Positions 37,489 through 46,872 of a stretch of 64,000 nucleotides of DNA are shown piece by piece. The translations under genes were made by a program, and so were the position numbers. Position 1 is the stretch's first letter. The number at the start of each line of letters is the position of its first letter. This DNA comes from Acinetobacter sp. YWS30-1 (lineage in GTDB: Bacteria; Pseudomonadota; Gammaproteobacteria; Pseudomonadales; Moraxellaceae): NCBI RefSeq assembly GCF_033558715.1, contig NZ_CP114606.1:186001-250000 (forward strand), in the 5' to 3' direction. The notes under the pieces are model-generated. The model did not search any database and was not told the origin of the DNA. It was given only the letters and a program-made list of their open reading frames with translations.

Positions 37489-38255
37489 TGTTGTTCATTA
37501 ATACCCGTCCGAGTGATCGTGCTGCAAATTTAACGCAAGCTCTACAGACAGCGCAGATTCCGGTGATAGAGTTGCCCTTGCTAGAACTGGTACAGCAGCC
37601 TTATACGGATGAGCTGGCCAGTTTATTTAGACAACTACCCCAAGCAAAACTGATTGTCGTAGTGAGTCCGACCGCTGCCCAGATGGGCATGCAATATTTG
37701 CAGCAGGCAGGCCTATCATTGCATGATCTTGGAAGTGTCCAGTGGGTCGCTGTAGGTAAAGCTACCGAGCAGGCTTTAGCAAGCTACGGTATCCAGAGTT
37801 ATGTGCCTGATGTGGAGACTTCGGAAGGGATGCTGCAATTGCCTGTGCTACAGCAGTTAGCTACCGGATCAACTGTCGCCTTTTGGCGAGGTGAAGGTGG
37901 GCGTCAGTTTATGATGCAGCATTTAAAGGATCAGCAAATTCATATATTGAATTTCATTTTATATGATCGTCAGTGTCCGCCAGTGACTTCCGAGATATTA
38001 GCTAAACATTTGACGAGCCTTGAAGCTAATCCCCGTTATGCAGTCTTGGTCAGCAGTGAAGCGAGCTGGCTTAACTGGCTAGCCTTGATGCAGCCGTATC
38101 CGCATCTCATTAATCGGGCATTGTATTTGGTTTTGGGGCCGCGTTTGGCTGCCATGCTTGGGGAATATCAACAGCAACATCAGGCTGGTTTTCAATTCGC
38201 TCAGTTAGAGGACTTAAGCGGATCGACGATTTTGCAGCAGCTACTGATGTACTAG
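37488..38255 (+). CDS. hemD: Uroporphyrinogen-III synthase
   Basis: 255 residues. Cyclises hydroxymethylbilane with ring-D inversion. The family is poorly conserved; LFINTRPSDRAANLTQAL at the start, VVVSPTAAQMGMQYL, WVAVGKATEQAL and VAFWRGEGGRQFM fit HemD. The ATG shares its first base with the hemC stop (TAATG), showing translational coupling. Confidence 0.92.
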   Translation: MLFINTRPSDRAANLTQALQTAQIPVIELPLLELVQQPYTDELASLFRQLPQAKLIVVVSPTAAQMGMQYLQQAGLSLHDLGSVQWVAVGKATEQALASYGIQSYVPDVETSEGMLQLPVLQQLATGSTVAFWRGEGGRQFMMQHLKDQQIHILNFILYDRQCPPVTSEILAKHLTSLEANPRYAVLVSSEASWLNWLALMQPYPHLINRALYLVLGPRLAAMLGEYQQQHQAGFQFAQLEDLSGSTILQQLLMY

Positions 38256-38262
38256 GAAACGC

Positions 38263-39102
38263 ATGAAAAAATTATTCATTGTTTTTTTCATCTTGAGCTT
38301 GGCGTGGATTGCCAAGCTGAGCTATGACCTGTTTGGCTTAAATTCAGCACAGACTGAATTGACCCAGAATTTGAAGCAACTGCAACAGCAGAATGCCAAT
38401 CTGAATGATCAGATGGTGGCCTTAAAACGTCAAGTTGCTACGGGCCAAGCGTTAAGCCCTGAAACACCGAACAAGGGGACAGTTCAGGATACTCCTAGGG
38501 CTGATTTGCAGGATGATCTGCCTTTGGTCGAGCAATATCTGGATCTGGTTGAGTTTGCCTTGCAGCAGCAACAATATGCAATGGCTATGGAAAAGTTGAA
38601 TCAATTATCCAATCAGCTTGAACATCTAGAATTGGCACCTGCTCTTCTGGGTAGCCTGAATCAGGCGATTGACAAGGATCGGGAAGTCCTTAAGCAGTTC
38701 ATCAACAATCGTTTAGTACAACAGAATAAATTAAAAGAATTACTGCAACAGATTGATATTGAGATGGAAAAGGAAATCCAGGTGCAGCATCAGCACCGCG
38801 CTACAGCCCAAAGCTCATTTTGGCAGCGCTGGATTCAGATTGAATCAGTCGAGAAACCGAGTGCAGTCTTAATGCAGCGTAATCTGGTCTTAAAAGAAGC
38901 TCAGCTGCGTTTACTGATTGCAGAAAATAGTGCGCAACAAGGACAGCAGGTAGCTTTCCAGCAAGCCCTGAAAAGTGTGATCGAGGTATTGGCTCAACTT
39001 CCGGATGCGCAAAGCAAACAATGGATTCAACGACTGGAGCAAATTAAGGCAGCACCTCAAACGCCTACTCCTCAGCTCAATACGCGTACCCTGATCGGTT
39101 AA
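38263..39102 (+). CDS. hemX: HemX-like membrane protein
   Basis: 279 residues. One N-terminal membrane helix (about 3-20), then a Gln-rich coiled coil (about 28-62) and an alpha-helical periplasmic domain. Position after hemD and this layout identify it as the HemX-type protein, formerly called uroporphyrin-III C-methyltransferase. It lacks a SAM-binding fold, so methyltransferase activity is unlikely. It starts 7 nt after hemD. Confidence 0.8.
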   Translation: MKKLFIVFFILSLAWIAKLSYDLFGLNSAQTELTQNLKQLQQQNANLNDQMVALKRQVATGQALSPETPNKGTVQDTPRADLQDDLPLVEQYLDLVEFALQQQQYAMAMEKLNQLSNQLEHLELAPALLGSLNQAIDKDREVLKQFINNRLVQQNKLKELLQQIDIEMEKEIQVQHQHRATAQSSFWQRWIQIESVEKPSAVLMQRNLVLKEAQLRLLIAENSAQQGQQVAFQQALKSVIEVLAQLPDAQSKQWIQRLEQIKAAPQTPTPQLNTRTLIG

Positions 39103-39108
39103 TTGCTT

Positions 39109-40302
39109 ATGAAACAGATTTTACTTGCTTATTTACTGGTTGGTTTGCTGGGCTTAGCGATCTTGAGCGTACTGAGCTATGGTTATGGTGCGGGCTATGT
39201 CTATCTGTATTGGCGCGGACTACAAATCCAGACCACTTTCTGGTTCCTGGTGGGCTTGCTTATCGTAATCAGCTTTCTGATGCATATGCTGTGGTATGCG
39301 ACCAAGCGTTATCTCAGCTTTAAACAGCGTAAACATGAAACGGTATTCAGCTTTGCCCGCTTGCATCCTTATGAGCAGTTAGCCGTAGTTTGGTTATTAA
39401 ATGCTGCACAAGATCAACGGGATTTTATCCAGCAGTCTTTTAATCAGTCGGGATTGCTCAAGTATATTATTGATGCCCGATTATCCTGGGGACAGCAACA
39501 ATATAGCGAAGCATTAAGTAGTTTAAATCAGTCCAATCCCATGGCATTTGAACTGGCAGAATTACAGCGGATTGAAATCTATTTATCGCAGCAGGATGGT
39601 CAGCAGGCATTAACTCACCTAGAATTTTTAAATCAGCATGAGTTATCTCCTTGGTTAAGACGGGTCAAAACCGCTTATGAGCAGCGTTTAAATGCTTTAT
39701 GGGGGCAATTCGCCTTACAGTTTCCCTGGTTATATTTACGTTCAACCAAATATGGACATTTAGACCAAGAAGTAAAAAAAATATGGCTGCAGCAATTATT
39801 AATAGCTTATGACCAGGCTACTGAAGATGATTTGGAATATTTAAAACAACGTTATCTGGATTTAAAACAGGACATATTTAATCGTGACTATGAAGTCAAG
39901 CTATTATGGTTGAAACTATTATTTAGAATGCCGGAAATGAGCGTTGAGCATGAAAGCCTTGCTAAACACTTACTGGAACTCCAATTTAATCAGGATGTAT
40001 TCTATTTATGGTTCCAGCAGCAGTTATTAAAGCAGTTTCCAGATTATGCAGATATTGAGCAGCAGATCTCAGTTTGGGATGCAAAATATACTGCACTGCC
40101 AATATTAAGTTTTGCCAAATGGCATATTCTACAGGCGACTGGCCGGGTAGAAGAAGCTCAGCAATTGCTGGATCTCTATCCAGATGACATTCGCATGAGC
40201 TATTTGAGAATTAAATCTGTATTACAGGGGAGAGAGGATTTAATACAGCAGTTAAATGCCGTATTTGAATCGAATGTTAATTTTATCGAAATCAGAATTT
40301 GA
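39109..40302 (+). CDS. hemY: HemY-like TPR membrane protein
   Basis: 397 residues from the ATG at 39109 (MKQILLAYLLVGLLG). Two N-terminal membrane helices (about 4-30 and 41-64) are followed by a tetratricopeptide-like helical domain. This matches the proteobacterial HemY, which is not the protoporphyrinogen oxidase of the same name in Bacillus. The start is 6 nt after the hemX stop; AT content rises toward its end. Confidence 0.85.
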   Translation: MKQILLAYLLVGLLGLAILSVLSYGYGAGYVYLYWRGLQIQTTFWFLVGLLIVISFLMHMLWYATKRYLSFKQRKHETVFSFARLHPYEQLAVVWLLNAAQDQRDFIQQSFNQSGLLKYIIDARLSWGQQQYSEALSSLNQSNPMAFELAELQRIEIYLSQQDGQQALTHLEFLNQHELSPWLRRVKTAYEQRLNALWGQFALQFPWLYLRSTKYGHLDQEVKKIWLQQLLIAYDQATEDDLEYLKQRYLDLKQDIFNRDYEVKLLWLKLLFRMPEMSVEHESLAKHLLELQFNQDVFYLWFQQQLLKQFPDYADIEQQISVWDAKYTALPILSFAKWHILQATGRVEEAQQLLDLYPDDIRMSYLRIKSVLQGREDLIQQLNAVFESNVNFIEIRI

Positions 40303-40309
40303 GGAAATA

Positions 40310-40735
40310 ATGTCAGAATTACAACAATATCCGGTGATTTATTCGCAAACTGTTGCATGGGGAGACATGGATGCGTTTGGGCATGTTAATAATGCCATGT
40401 ATTACCGTTATATAGAAAGTGCCCGTTTGGCTTATTTGGGTAAATTAAATATTTTTGATGAAGATATTTTAACAGTAGTGGCTTCAAATCAATGCCGTTA
40501 TTTAAAACCTGTGGTTTATCCAGATCAATTAAAAGTGGCGGCACGAATTGATGAAATTCGGAATAGTGCAGTCAGAATGCATTATTTATTATGGAGTGAA
40601 CAGCAGCAAAGTATCGTAGCTACTTCCGAAGCAGTAATTGTATGTTTAAATAAAAATATGCAGAAAACTGAAATACCTGAACATATTCGAGAAAAAATAA
40701 AATCGCTAGAATTAACTGTACAACATGAAATTTAA
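40310..40735 (+). CDS. Acyl-CoA thioesterase (YbgC/FadM-like hotdog)
   Basis: 141 residues from the ATG at 40310 (MSELQQYPVIYSQ) with GAGGAA upstream. The 4-hydroxybenzoyl-CoA thioesterase-type motif VAWGDMDAFGHVNNAMYYRYIESAR is complete, with the catalytic Asp. An in-frame codon inside hemY is rejected. It lies 7 nt after hemY, so it ends the hem transcript. Substrate unknown; FadM-like long-chain acyl-CoA is possible. Confidence 0.87.
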   Translation: MSELQQYPVIYSQTVAWGDMDAFGHVNNAMYYRYIESARLAYLGKLNIFDEDILTVVASNQCRYLKPVVYPDQLKVAARIDEIRNSAVRMHYLLWSEQQQSIVATSEAVIVCLNKNMQKTEIPEHIREKIKSLELTVQHEI

Positions 40736-40892
40736 TATTAGAGTTTTTATCTCTAATTTAATGATTAATTTTGTAATGACCCTTAAGTTTATTGTTATAC
40801 ATTTAAAATTTTATATTGAATATTACACTTAATATAAATATGATGGGTTCGTTATTTATTAAAAGAAATAATGCTATTTATTGGAGAACATG

Positions 40893-41216
40893 ATGCCAGA
40901 CATTACAAATTTATCAGTTGAAGAGTTAAAACGTTTACAAGCAGAAGCTGAGTCTTTAATTGCTTTGAAAAAAGATCAGGAAATTGAAGATGCTTATCAT
41001 CAGGTATTGGATATTGCCGACAAAGTAGGCTTAACGATTGAACAGCTTCTTGAATTTGGTGCTTCTAAACGTAAAAAAACTGCACGTAAGTCTGTAGAGC
41101 CACGTTATCGCAGTAAAAGCAATCCGGAAGACACCTGGACTGGTCGCGGTAAACAGCCACGCTGGTTAGTTGCTGAATTAGAGAAAGGCGCAAAACTGGA
41201 AGATTTCGTGATCTAA
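40893..41216 (+). CDS. hns: H-NS-family nucleoid-associated protein
   Basis: 107 residues. N-terminal coiled-coil oligomerisation region (about 1-50: LSVEELKRLQAEAESLIALKKDQEIEDAY). The C-terminal AT-hook-like DNA-binding domain is PRYRSKSNPEDTWTGRGKQPRWLVAELEKG. The ATG at 40893 is preferred over the ATG one codon earlier because GGAG is 6 nt upstream. Silences AT-rich, often transferred, DNA. The 150-bp upstream spacer is itself very AT-rich, which fits autoregulation. Confidence 0.93.
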   Translation: MPDITNLSVEELKRLQAEAESLIALKKDQEIEDAYHQVLDIADKVGLTIEQLLEFGASKRKKTARKSVEPRYRSKSNPEDTWTGRGKQPRWLVAELEKGAKLEDFVI

Positions 41217-41274
41217 TCCTTCTGCCGCATTATTCATCATCATGCTGTTATGCATACGGCCTGTGATTGATCAG

Positions 41275-41300
41275 CCAAGCACATCCTGCTTGGTTTTTTT
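41275..41300 (+). terminator. Terminator of hns
   Basis: CCAAGCA / TGCTTGG seven-bp stem with CATCC loop and T7. Confidence 0.93.
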
Positions 41301-41403
41301 ATGCCTATGAATTGGCGTCAGAGAAAAAGTGTGCATAATGTGATTATAAAATGACAAAACTATAAATTTAGGGGTTTCGATTGGATAGGTTGGTCGTGGC
41401 GGG

Positions 41404-42147
41404 ATGAGCAATAAGCCGAAAACATTAAAATGGTTGATATTTGCAATTCTAGCCTTTTTTGTCTTTGTGATTCTGCAAGTTCCTGCAGCTTGGTTAATTT
41501 CAAAATTTTATAAAAATAATCAGGTTTTACATAATGTAAGCGGGAATATCTGGCAGGGAAGTGCGGACTGGAAAAAAGGTAATCTTCGGGGAAGTCTGAA
41601 CTGGCAGGTTCGTCCTTTGGACCTGTTGTTACTGAGATTAGGGGCGAATATTGATCTGCATAGCGGTAATACCCAGTTTTCGGGTGTGATGGGCTATGGT
41701 CTGAATAAAACTTTAACCGTCAAAAATCTTGAGGGACAGCTTGCACCTGAAACTTTAAAGAAGATTGCTGACTGGCAGTGGCCTACCAACCCGATTCAGT
41801 TTAAAGAACTCGATTTTAAATATAAAAAAGAGCAAGGCTTTAGTCATGTAGACGGTCAGATGCAATGGAGCGGTGGTGAACTGATTTACACGTTTGCTCA
41901 GCGTCAGGAGCGCATGAATGTACCGGTTCTGAGTGGTCAGTTATCCGATGAGAATGGGCAGCTGCTGCTGGATGTACGTGACAATCGTGATCAACGTATG
42001 TTGAATATTAAACTGGATCCAACCTTAATGCTGGATATTCAGCTGACACAACGCTTTTTACTTAATGCTCCTTCTTATACCGGTAAAGCTGGGCTGGATA
42101 CTTATGTGATTAGTACCCGTCAGCCTTTGATGGGGGGCTTTAACTGA
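41404..42147 (+). CDS. gspN: Type II secretion protein N
   Basis: 247 residues. One N-terminal membrane helix (about 11-31) and a beta-rich periplasmic domain with NVSGNIWQGSADW and GSLNWQVRPLDLLL, the GspN pattern. GspN is an accessory of the type II secretion system found in Acinetobacter and some others. The gene overlaps gspC by one base (TGATG). Its ribosome site is weak and the exact start could differ by a few codons. Confidence 0.88.
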   Translation: MSNKPKTLKWLIFAILAFFVFVILQVPAAWLISKFYKNNQVLHNVSGNIWQGSADWKKGNLRGSLNWQVRPLDLLLLRLGANIDLHSGNTQFSGVMGYGLNKTLTVKNLEGQLAPETLKKIADWQWPTNPIQFKELDFKYKKEQGFSHVDGQMQWSGGELIYTFAQRQERMNVPVLSGQLSDENGQLLLDVRDNRDQRMLNIKLDPTLMLDIQLTQRFLLNAPSYTGKAGLDTYVISTRQPLMGGFN

Positions 42148-43004
42148 TGGCAAGCCCACTCGATTATTTTAAAAACATTGATCTGAAACAGACAGAGCGT
42201 ATTGCTCCAATTTTACTGTTTCTGCTGATTCTGTATCTATGCTGGAAATTGGCTGCTTTATTCTGGCTTCTGGTGGCTCCTCCACAAGCGATGCAGATTG
42301 ATCAGGTAGAACTGGGGTCACAACAGGCTCAAGTGCCAAATATAAGTGCCTTTTCACTATTTCAGGAAAATACTTACGCAGCGAAAACTGCTGAAACTGC
42401 CAATATTGTCTTACAGGGGGTTGTGGTAGCGAGCCCAAGCTATAACTCTTCAGCAGTCTTGAAAATTAATGACCAGTCTGATCGTTATCGGGTCGGAGAG
42501 GTATTGGGGAATAGCGGTTTTACGCTGGCTGAAGTGTATTGGGACCGGGTGATTTTGCGTAAATCAAGCGGTGCTACCCAAGAAATCCTGTTTAAAGGGC
42601 TGGAAAATGGTTTAAACCAGCCGATTGTGCCGGATATCTCAGCAGCATCTTCAAATTCAATGCCTCCGCTGCATACGGAAAGTGGTATGCCTGAACAACC
42701 TTCACCACAGAGTGAAATCAATCGGGCCATCCAGCAGATGCAGGAAAATAAGGACCAGTACTTACAGAATATGGGGGTAAGTGCAGCAGATGGTGGTTAT
42801 GAAGTCACTTCACGAACACCGGCTGCACTGCGTAATCGCTTGGGATTAAGACCGGGAGACCGGATTTTGTCTTTGAATGGTCAGACCCTGTCGCAGGGAC
42901 AAACCGAAGCACAGTTACTGGAACAGGCTCGACGTGAAGGTCAGGTCAAACTCGAAATAAAACGTGGTGATCAGGTGATGACCATACAACAGGATTTGAA
43001 GTGA
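42147..43004 (+). CDS. gspC: Type II secretion inner-membrane protein GspC
   Basis: 285 residues. A membrane helix near 20-42 is followed by the homology region (ANIVLQGVVVASPSYNSSAVLKIND...YRVGEVL) that contacts the secretin. The C-terminal PDZ-like domain includes LRNRLGLRPGDRILSLNGQTLSQGQTEAQLL. It links the inner-membrane platform to GspD. Confidence 0.93.
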   Translation: MASPLDYFKNIDLKQTERIAPILLFLLILYLCWKLAALFWLLVAPPQAMQIDQVELGSQQAQVPNISAFSLFQENTYAAKTAETANIVLQGVVVASPSYNSSAVLKINDQSDRYRVGEVLGNSGFTLAEVYWDRVILRKSSGATQEILFKGLENGLNQPIVPDISAASSNSMPPLHTESGMPEQPSPQSEINRAIQQMQENKDQYLQNMGVSAADGGYEVTSRTPAALRNRLGLRPGDRILSLNGQTLSQGQTEAQLLEQARREGQVKLEIKRGDQVMTIQQDLK

Positions 43005-43042
43005 TGTGTCATCACGCATAGGGTTAGGAAACACAAAAGTTT

Positions 43043-45295
43043 ATGGCTTTATTTAATAATAATCGATCAGCATGGGCATTCTGTGTGGCCGCACCATTGG
43101 TTGCTATGGTCAGTACGGCAAGTTATGCGCAAACCTGGAAAATCAATCTCCGGGATGCAGACTTAACCGCCTTCATTAATGAAGTGGCAGATATTACCGG
43201 TAAAAATTTTGCGGTAGATCCACGGGTTCGAGGCAATGTCACGGTCATTTCCAACAAGCCACTGAATAAAAATGAAGTTTATGACCTGTTTTTAGGGGTC
43301 TTGAATGTCAATGGTGTGGTGGCCATCCCTTCAGGAAATACCATCAAGCTGGTACCAGACAGCAATGTCAAAAGCTCCGGGATTCCCTATGATGCCCGTC
43401 ATCGTGCGACCGGTGACCAGATTGTCACTCGCGTGATCTGGCTGGAAAATACCAATCCAAATGACCTGATTCCAGCCCTGCGTCCGTTAATGCCACAGTT
43501 TGCCCATTTGGCTGCCGTTCCGGGCACCAATGCATTGATTGTGTCGGACCGGGCGACCAATATCTATCAGCTGGAAACCATCATCCGTAATCTGGATGGC
43601 ACAGGTCAGAATGATATTGAAGCCATTAGTCTACAGTCTAGTCAGGCTGAAGAAATGATTGAGCTGATTGATTCAATGGCAGCAACAGGTGCAGCTAAAG
43701 ATCTGCGTGGTTCACGGGTGCGGGTCATAGCAGATGTGCGTACCAACCGGATTCTGATTAAAGGGGATCCAGCAACGCGCAAGCGTATTCGTCAGATTAT
43801 TGAAACGCTGGATGTGCCTGCAGCAGACCGTCTGGGTGGTTTAAAAGTCTTTCGTTTGAAATATGCCAGTGCCAAGAATCTTTCGGAAATTTTGCAGGGG
43901 TTAGTGACAGGGCAGGCAGTCAATACTGGTTTGGATAATTCTTCTTCCAGCTCATCTTCTTATAATTCGACTAATAACCTGAATAACAATAATACCACTA
44001 GCTCAAATAGCTCAGGTGCATCCAATATTCAGCTCAATACTGGCATGAAAACCGAGCAGGGCGGGATCAGCAGCTTTAATGCCAATGGCGTCAGCATTAT
44101 TGCGGATGCCACGCAGAATTCTCTGGTGGTTAAAGCAGACCCGCAACTGATGCGTGAAATCGAATCTGCCATTGGTCAGTTAGATGTACGCCGTCAACAG
44201 GTTCTGATTGAAGCTGCAATTATTGAAGTAGAAGGGACAGATGCAGATCAGCTGGGTGTGCAATGGGCCTTAGGTGATATCAGCAGCGGAATTGGTCTGA
44301 TCAATTTTGATAATTTTGGCACCAGCCTGAAAAATATTGCAGCAGGTTATCTGACTGGCGGTAGTGCAGGTGCGGCAAGTACTGTAGGTGCAGGCAGTTC
44401 ACTGGTAATCGGTGATTATCGTGAAGGTAGTGATGGTTCACGCCGTTTATACGGCGCGATGATTCAGGCATTAAAAGAAACCACCAAGTCTAATCTGTTG
44501 TCTACACCATCCATTGTGACCATGGACAATGAAGAGGCTTACATCGTTGTCGGTGAAAACGTACCCTTTGTGACCGGTTCAGTTTCTACGGGAGCCGCAG
44601 GTGTTGCTAATCCTTATACCACTATTGAGCGTAAAGATGTCGGTGTAACCTTAAAAGTCGTACCGCACATTGGTGAAGATGGTACGGTACGTCTGGAAGT
44701 TGAGCAGGAAGTCTCAGATGTAAAAGCCAATAAAGGCCAAGCGCAAGATCTGGTCACCAGCAAACGTGCGATTAAAACCTCGATTCTGGCAGAACATGGA
44801 CAAACGATCGTATTAGGTGGCTTGATTTCGGACAATACCAGTTATGGACGTCAGGCAGTACCGGGTCTAGGGGCAATTCCAGGGGTGGGACGTTTGTTCC
44901 GCTCAGAAGGTAAGTCTAATCAGAAACGTAACTTATTGATCTTTATCCATCCAACGATTGTGGGGGATAAAAATGAAGTACGTAAACTGGCTCAACAACG
45001 TTATGCTCAACTCTATAGCCTGCAATTGGCACTCGATTCAGACGGTAATTTTGCCAAGTTGCCGGAAAGTGTTGAAGATGTGTATCAGCAGCGTATTCCA
45101 GTTTCTAAGACACCACTGACGAATTCGTCCTACCAGAATGTTCCGAGTGCGCCAGCATCAACGCGATCAGCCGTAGCAGTTGCTACACCGGTGGCAATTG
45201 AGCCAGGGATTCAGCGACAAGTGGTGCAGCCCGTCCAGCAGGTTGAAAAAAGTAGAAATACCGTTACAACAACAACACTTAGACCCAAAAGCTAG
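43043..45295 (+). CDS. gspD: Type II secretion secretin GspD
   Basis: 750 residues. Signal peptide about 1-29. N0 domain INLRDADLTAFINEVADITGKNF, then N1-N3 repeats with a Ser/Asn-rich insert near 305-335 (SSSSSYNSTNNLNNNNT). The secretin barrel has VPFVTGS and ERKDVGVTLKVVPHI, ending in TIVLGGLISDN and VPGLGAIPGVGRLFRSE. The C-terminal ~70 residues are a likely S-domain or pilotin-binding tail. Forms the outer-membrane channel. Other gsp genes are not in this window, which is usual for the split Acinetobacter T2SS loci. Confidence 0.95.
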   Translation: MALFNNNRSAWAFCVAAPLVAMVSTASYAQTWKINLRDADLTAFINEVADITGKNFAVDPRVRGNVTVISNKPLNKNEVYDLFLGVLNVNGVVAIPSGNTIKLVPDSNVKSSGIPYDARHRATGDQIVTRVIWLENTNPNDLIPALRPLMPQFAHLAAVPGTNALIVSDRATNIYQLETIIRNLDGTGQNDIEAISLQSSQAEEMIELIDSMAATGAAKDLRGSRVRVIADVRTNRILIKGDPATRKRIRQIIETLDVPAADRLGGLKVFRLKYASAKNLSEILQGLVTGQAVNTGLDNSSSSSSSYNSTNNLNNNNTTSSNSSGASNIQLNTGMKTEQGGISSFNANGVSIIADATQNSLVVKADPQLMREIESAIGQLDVRRQQVLIEAAIIEVEGTDADQLGVQWALGDISSGIGLINFDNFGTSLKNIAAGYLTGGSAGAASTVGAGSSLVIGDYREGSDGSRRLYGAMIQALKETTKSNLLSTPSIVTMDNEEAYIVVGENVPFVTGSVSTGAAGVANPYTTIERKDVGVTLKVVPHIGEDGTVRLEVEQEVSDVKANKGQAQDLVTSKRAIKTSILAEHGQTIVLGGLISDNTSYGRQAVPGLGAIPGVGRLFRSEGKSNQKRNLLIFIHPTIVGDKNEVRKLAQQRYAQLYSLQLALDSDGNFAKLPESVEDVYQQRIPVSKTPLTNSSYQNVPSAPASTRSAVAVATPVAIEPGIQRQVVQPVQQVEKSRNTVTTTTLRPKS

Positions 45296-45357
45296 ACCAT
45301 TCGCATTTGCATACAGCATGTTATGATAATGTCAAAGAGAATAGAGAAGTAGATTTC

Positions 45358-46017
45358 ATGACTTGGAAAATACAGGCAATTACCGATGATTTGACCGGAC
45401 AGGAAATAGCGATTGACCGTGACATGCTGGTGGGGCGTCATCAGACAGCTGATATTGTGCTACAGGCTGCGGAAATCTCGCGTAAGCATGCTGCTTTTCT
45501 GCTAAAAGACGATGCTCTGTGGGTACAGGATCTAGGCTCATCTAACGGTACTTTCGTAAATGACCTGCGTATTGAGCAGGAAACGCGATTAAAACAGGAC
45601 GATGTAGTCCAGTTTGCCAGCTTGAAATTTCTGGTTCTTGAACCTGTAGCACCTGTTGCGGTTGCGCCAGAAGTTGAAGAAACAGCAGAGCAAGTGGTTG
45701 AAGAAATCGAAACGGTCGAGAAAACCCCTGCCCAGCAGATGAATGATCAGGGTATTCCAGAATTGAGAGAGCGTGATGCTTCAGTCAACTTGACCCGTGA
45801 TGGTATGCCGACCAATGTTGGTATTCCAAAACCTGCACCAATTGCTGAGGGTGTAGACCTGAGCTCGGTTAAGCCAGAACCCGCACCAATTCCGGTGGAA
45901 CAGCCTGTTTCTCGTGTAGAGCAGGAAAAAGAAGCACAGAAAAATGCATCTATTGGACTGATTTCACTAATCGTTCTGATTATTTTGGCGATTATCGCCT
46001 GGGTGTTGTTTAAATAA
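45358..46017 (+). CDS. FHA-domain tail-anchored protein
   Basis: 219 residues from the ATG at 45358 (MTWKIQAITDDLTG). Forkhead-associated domain about 5-95: LVGRHQTADIVL, EISRKHAAFLL and DLGSSNGTFVND, with the Arg, Ser-x-x-His and Asn-Gly residues that bind phosphothreonine. A Pro/Glu-rich linker follows, then a C-terminal membrane helix (IGLISLIVLIILAIIAWVLF). It lies about 60 nt after gspD; a link to secretion is possible but not shown. The partner kinase is unknown. Confidence 0.85.
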   Translation: MTWKIQAITDDLTGQEIAIDRDMLVGRHQTADIVLQAAEISRKHAAFLLKDDALWVQDLGSSNGTFVNDLRIEQETRLKQDDVVQFASLKFLVLEPVAPVAVAPEVEETAEQVVEEIETVEKTPAQQMNDQGIPELRERDASVNLTRDGMPTNVGIPKPAPIAEGVDLSSVKPEPAPIPVEQPVSRVEQEKEAQKNASIGLISLIVLIILAIIAWVLFK

Positions 46018-46039
46018 GCCCATGATTGGTTACAATCGA

Positions 46040-46064
46040 GGCATGCATCACGCATGCCTTTTTT
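46040..46064 (+). terminator. Terminator after the FHA gene
   Basis: GGCATGC / GCATGCC seven-bp stem with ATCAC loop and T6. Confidence 0.9.
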
Positions 46065-46095
46065 ATAGCTGCAAATAAAGAAAATGAGGGTCAGG

Positions 46096-46764
46096 ATGTC
46101 AATTGCACAACTGGAACAACGTAAGCTGATTTTATTCGATCTGGATGGCACCTTGGTGGATTCAGCCCATGATTTGTATCGGGCCATGAATATGAGCCTG
46201 AATGTCTTGCAGCTACCCCTGGTGACTGAGGAGCAGGTGCGAGTCTGGATTGGTAAAGGGACGTCCAAGTTCTGTGAAAGCGTACTCCAGCATCTGGTGG
46301 GAGAAGTACTACCTGCCCAACATCAGGAATTACTTACGACGTTCCTGGAAATTTATAATGCCGATCCTTGTGTAGATACCAAGCCATTTGATGGAATTAT
46401 CGAGTTTCTGGAATGGGGTAAGGCTAACGATAAAAAACTGATCTGTGTGACCAATAAACCAGAAGAACCGGCACGCAGTATTCTGGATATTCTGGAAATG
46501 GCGAAATACTTTGATGACACCATTGGTGGTGATCGCTTTGCCGAGCGTAAGCCAGATCCGCGTCAGTTGTTGCATTGTGTGGAGCATTATGGCGTGACCA
46601 AAGAGCAGGTACTGATGATCGGGGACTCAGTCAATGACATCGAAGCTGCGCGCCGTGCGGGTATAGATTGTATTGTAGTCAGCTATGGCTATAATCATGG
46701 TGAAAATATAGCAGACTGTGATCCTCAAGAAATTATTGATGATCTACGTGAGTTGCTTGCTTAA
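46096..46764 (+). CDS. gph: Phosphoglycolate phosphatase (HAD family)
   Basis: 222 residues from the ATG at 46096 with AGGGTCAGG upstream; an ATG four codons earlier is possible. HAD motif I LILFDLDGTLVDS, motif II CVTNKP, motif III KPDPRQ and motif IV MIGDSVNDIEAARRAG are all intact, with a C1 cap. Dephosphorylates 2-phosphoglycolate from DNA repair. The gene precedes trpE, as in Pseudomonas. Confidence 0.9.
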   Translation: MSIAQLEQRKLILFDLDGTLVDSAHDLYRAMNMSLNVLQLPLVTEEQVRVWIGKGTSKFCESVLQHLVGEVLPAQHQELLTTFLEIYNADPCVDTKPFDGIIEFLEWGKANDKKLICVTNKPEEPARSILDILEMAKYFDDTIGGDRFAERKPDPRQLLHCVEHYGVTKEQVLMIGDSVNDIEAARRAGIDCIVVSYGYNHGENIADCDPQEIIDDLRELLA

Positions 46765-46785
46765 ATAGGGTACGAAGGAAATAAG

Positions 46786-46848
46786 ATGAATAGTTGTAAG
46801 GTTTTTCGATGGCGTCGCTCAGTCCAATTCCATTTCCATACTGAGTAA
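46786..46848 (+). CDS. 20-codon leader ORF upstream of trpE (predicted)
   Basis: A short frame with a good GAAGGA ribosome site 5-6 nt before the ATG (MNSCKVFRWRR..., 20 codons, one Trp codon at position 9). Its mRNA segment GGTTTTTC (46800-46807) is complementary to GAAAAACC (46863-46870) just before the trpE ATG. Translation of the leader would keep this pairing open, which suggests translational control of trpE. Only one Trp codon is present, so it differs from the E. coli trp leader. Prediction from sequence only. Confidence 0.5.
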   Translation: MNSCKVFRWRRSVQFHFHTE

Positions 46849-46870
46849 CCCTAATTTAAAGAGAAAAACC
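46800..46870 (+). promoter_or_regulatory. Potential RNA pairing that occludes the trpE start region
   Basis: GGTTTTTC at 46800-46807 pairs perfectly (8 bp) with GAAAAACC at 46863-46870, three bases before the trpE ATG. The first arm lies inside the leader frame, the second between the trpE ribosome site and start. Confidence 0.45.
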
Positions 46871-46872
46871 GA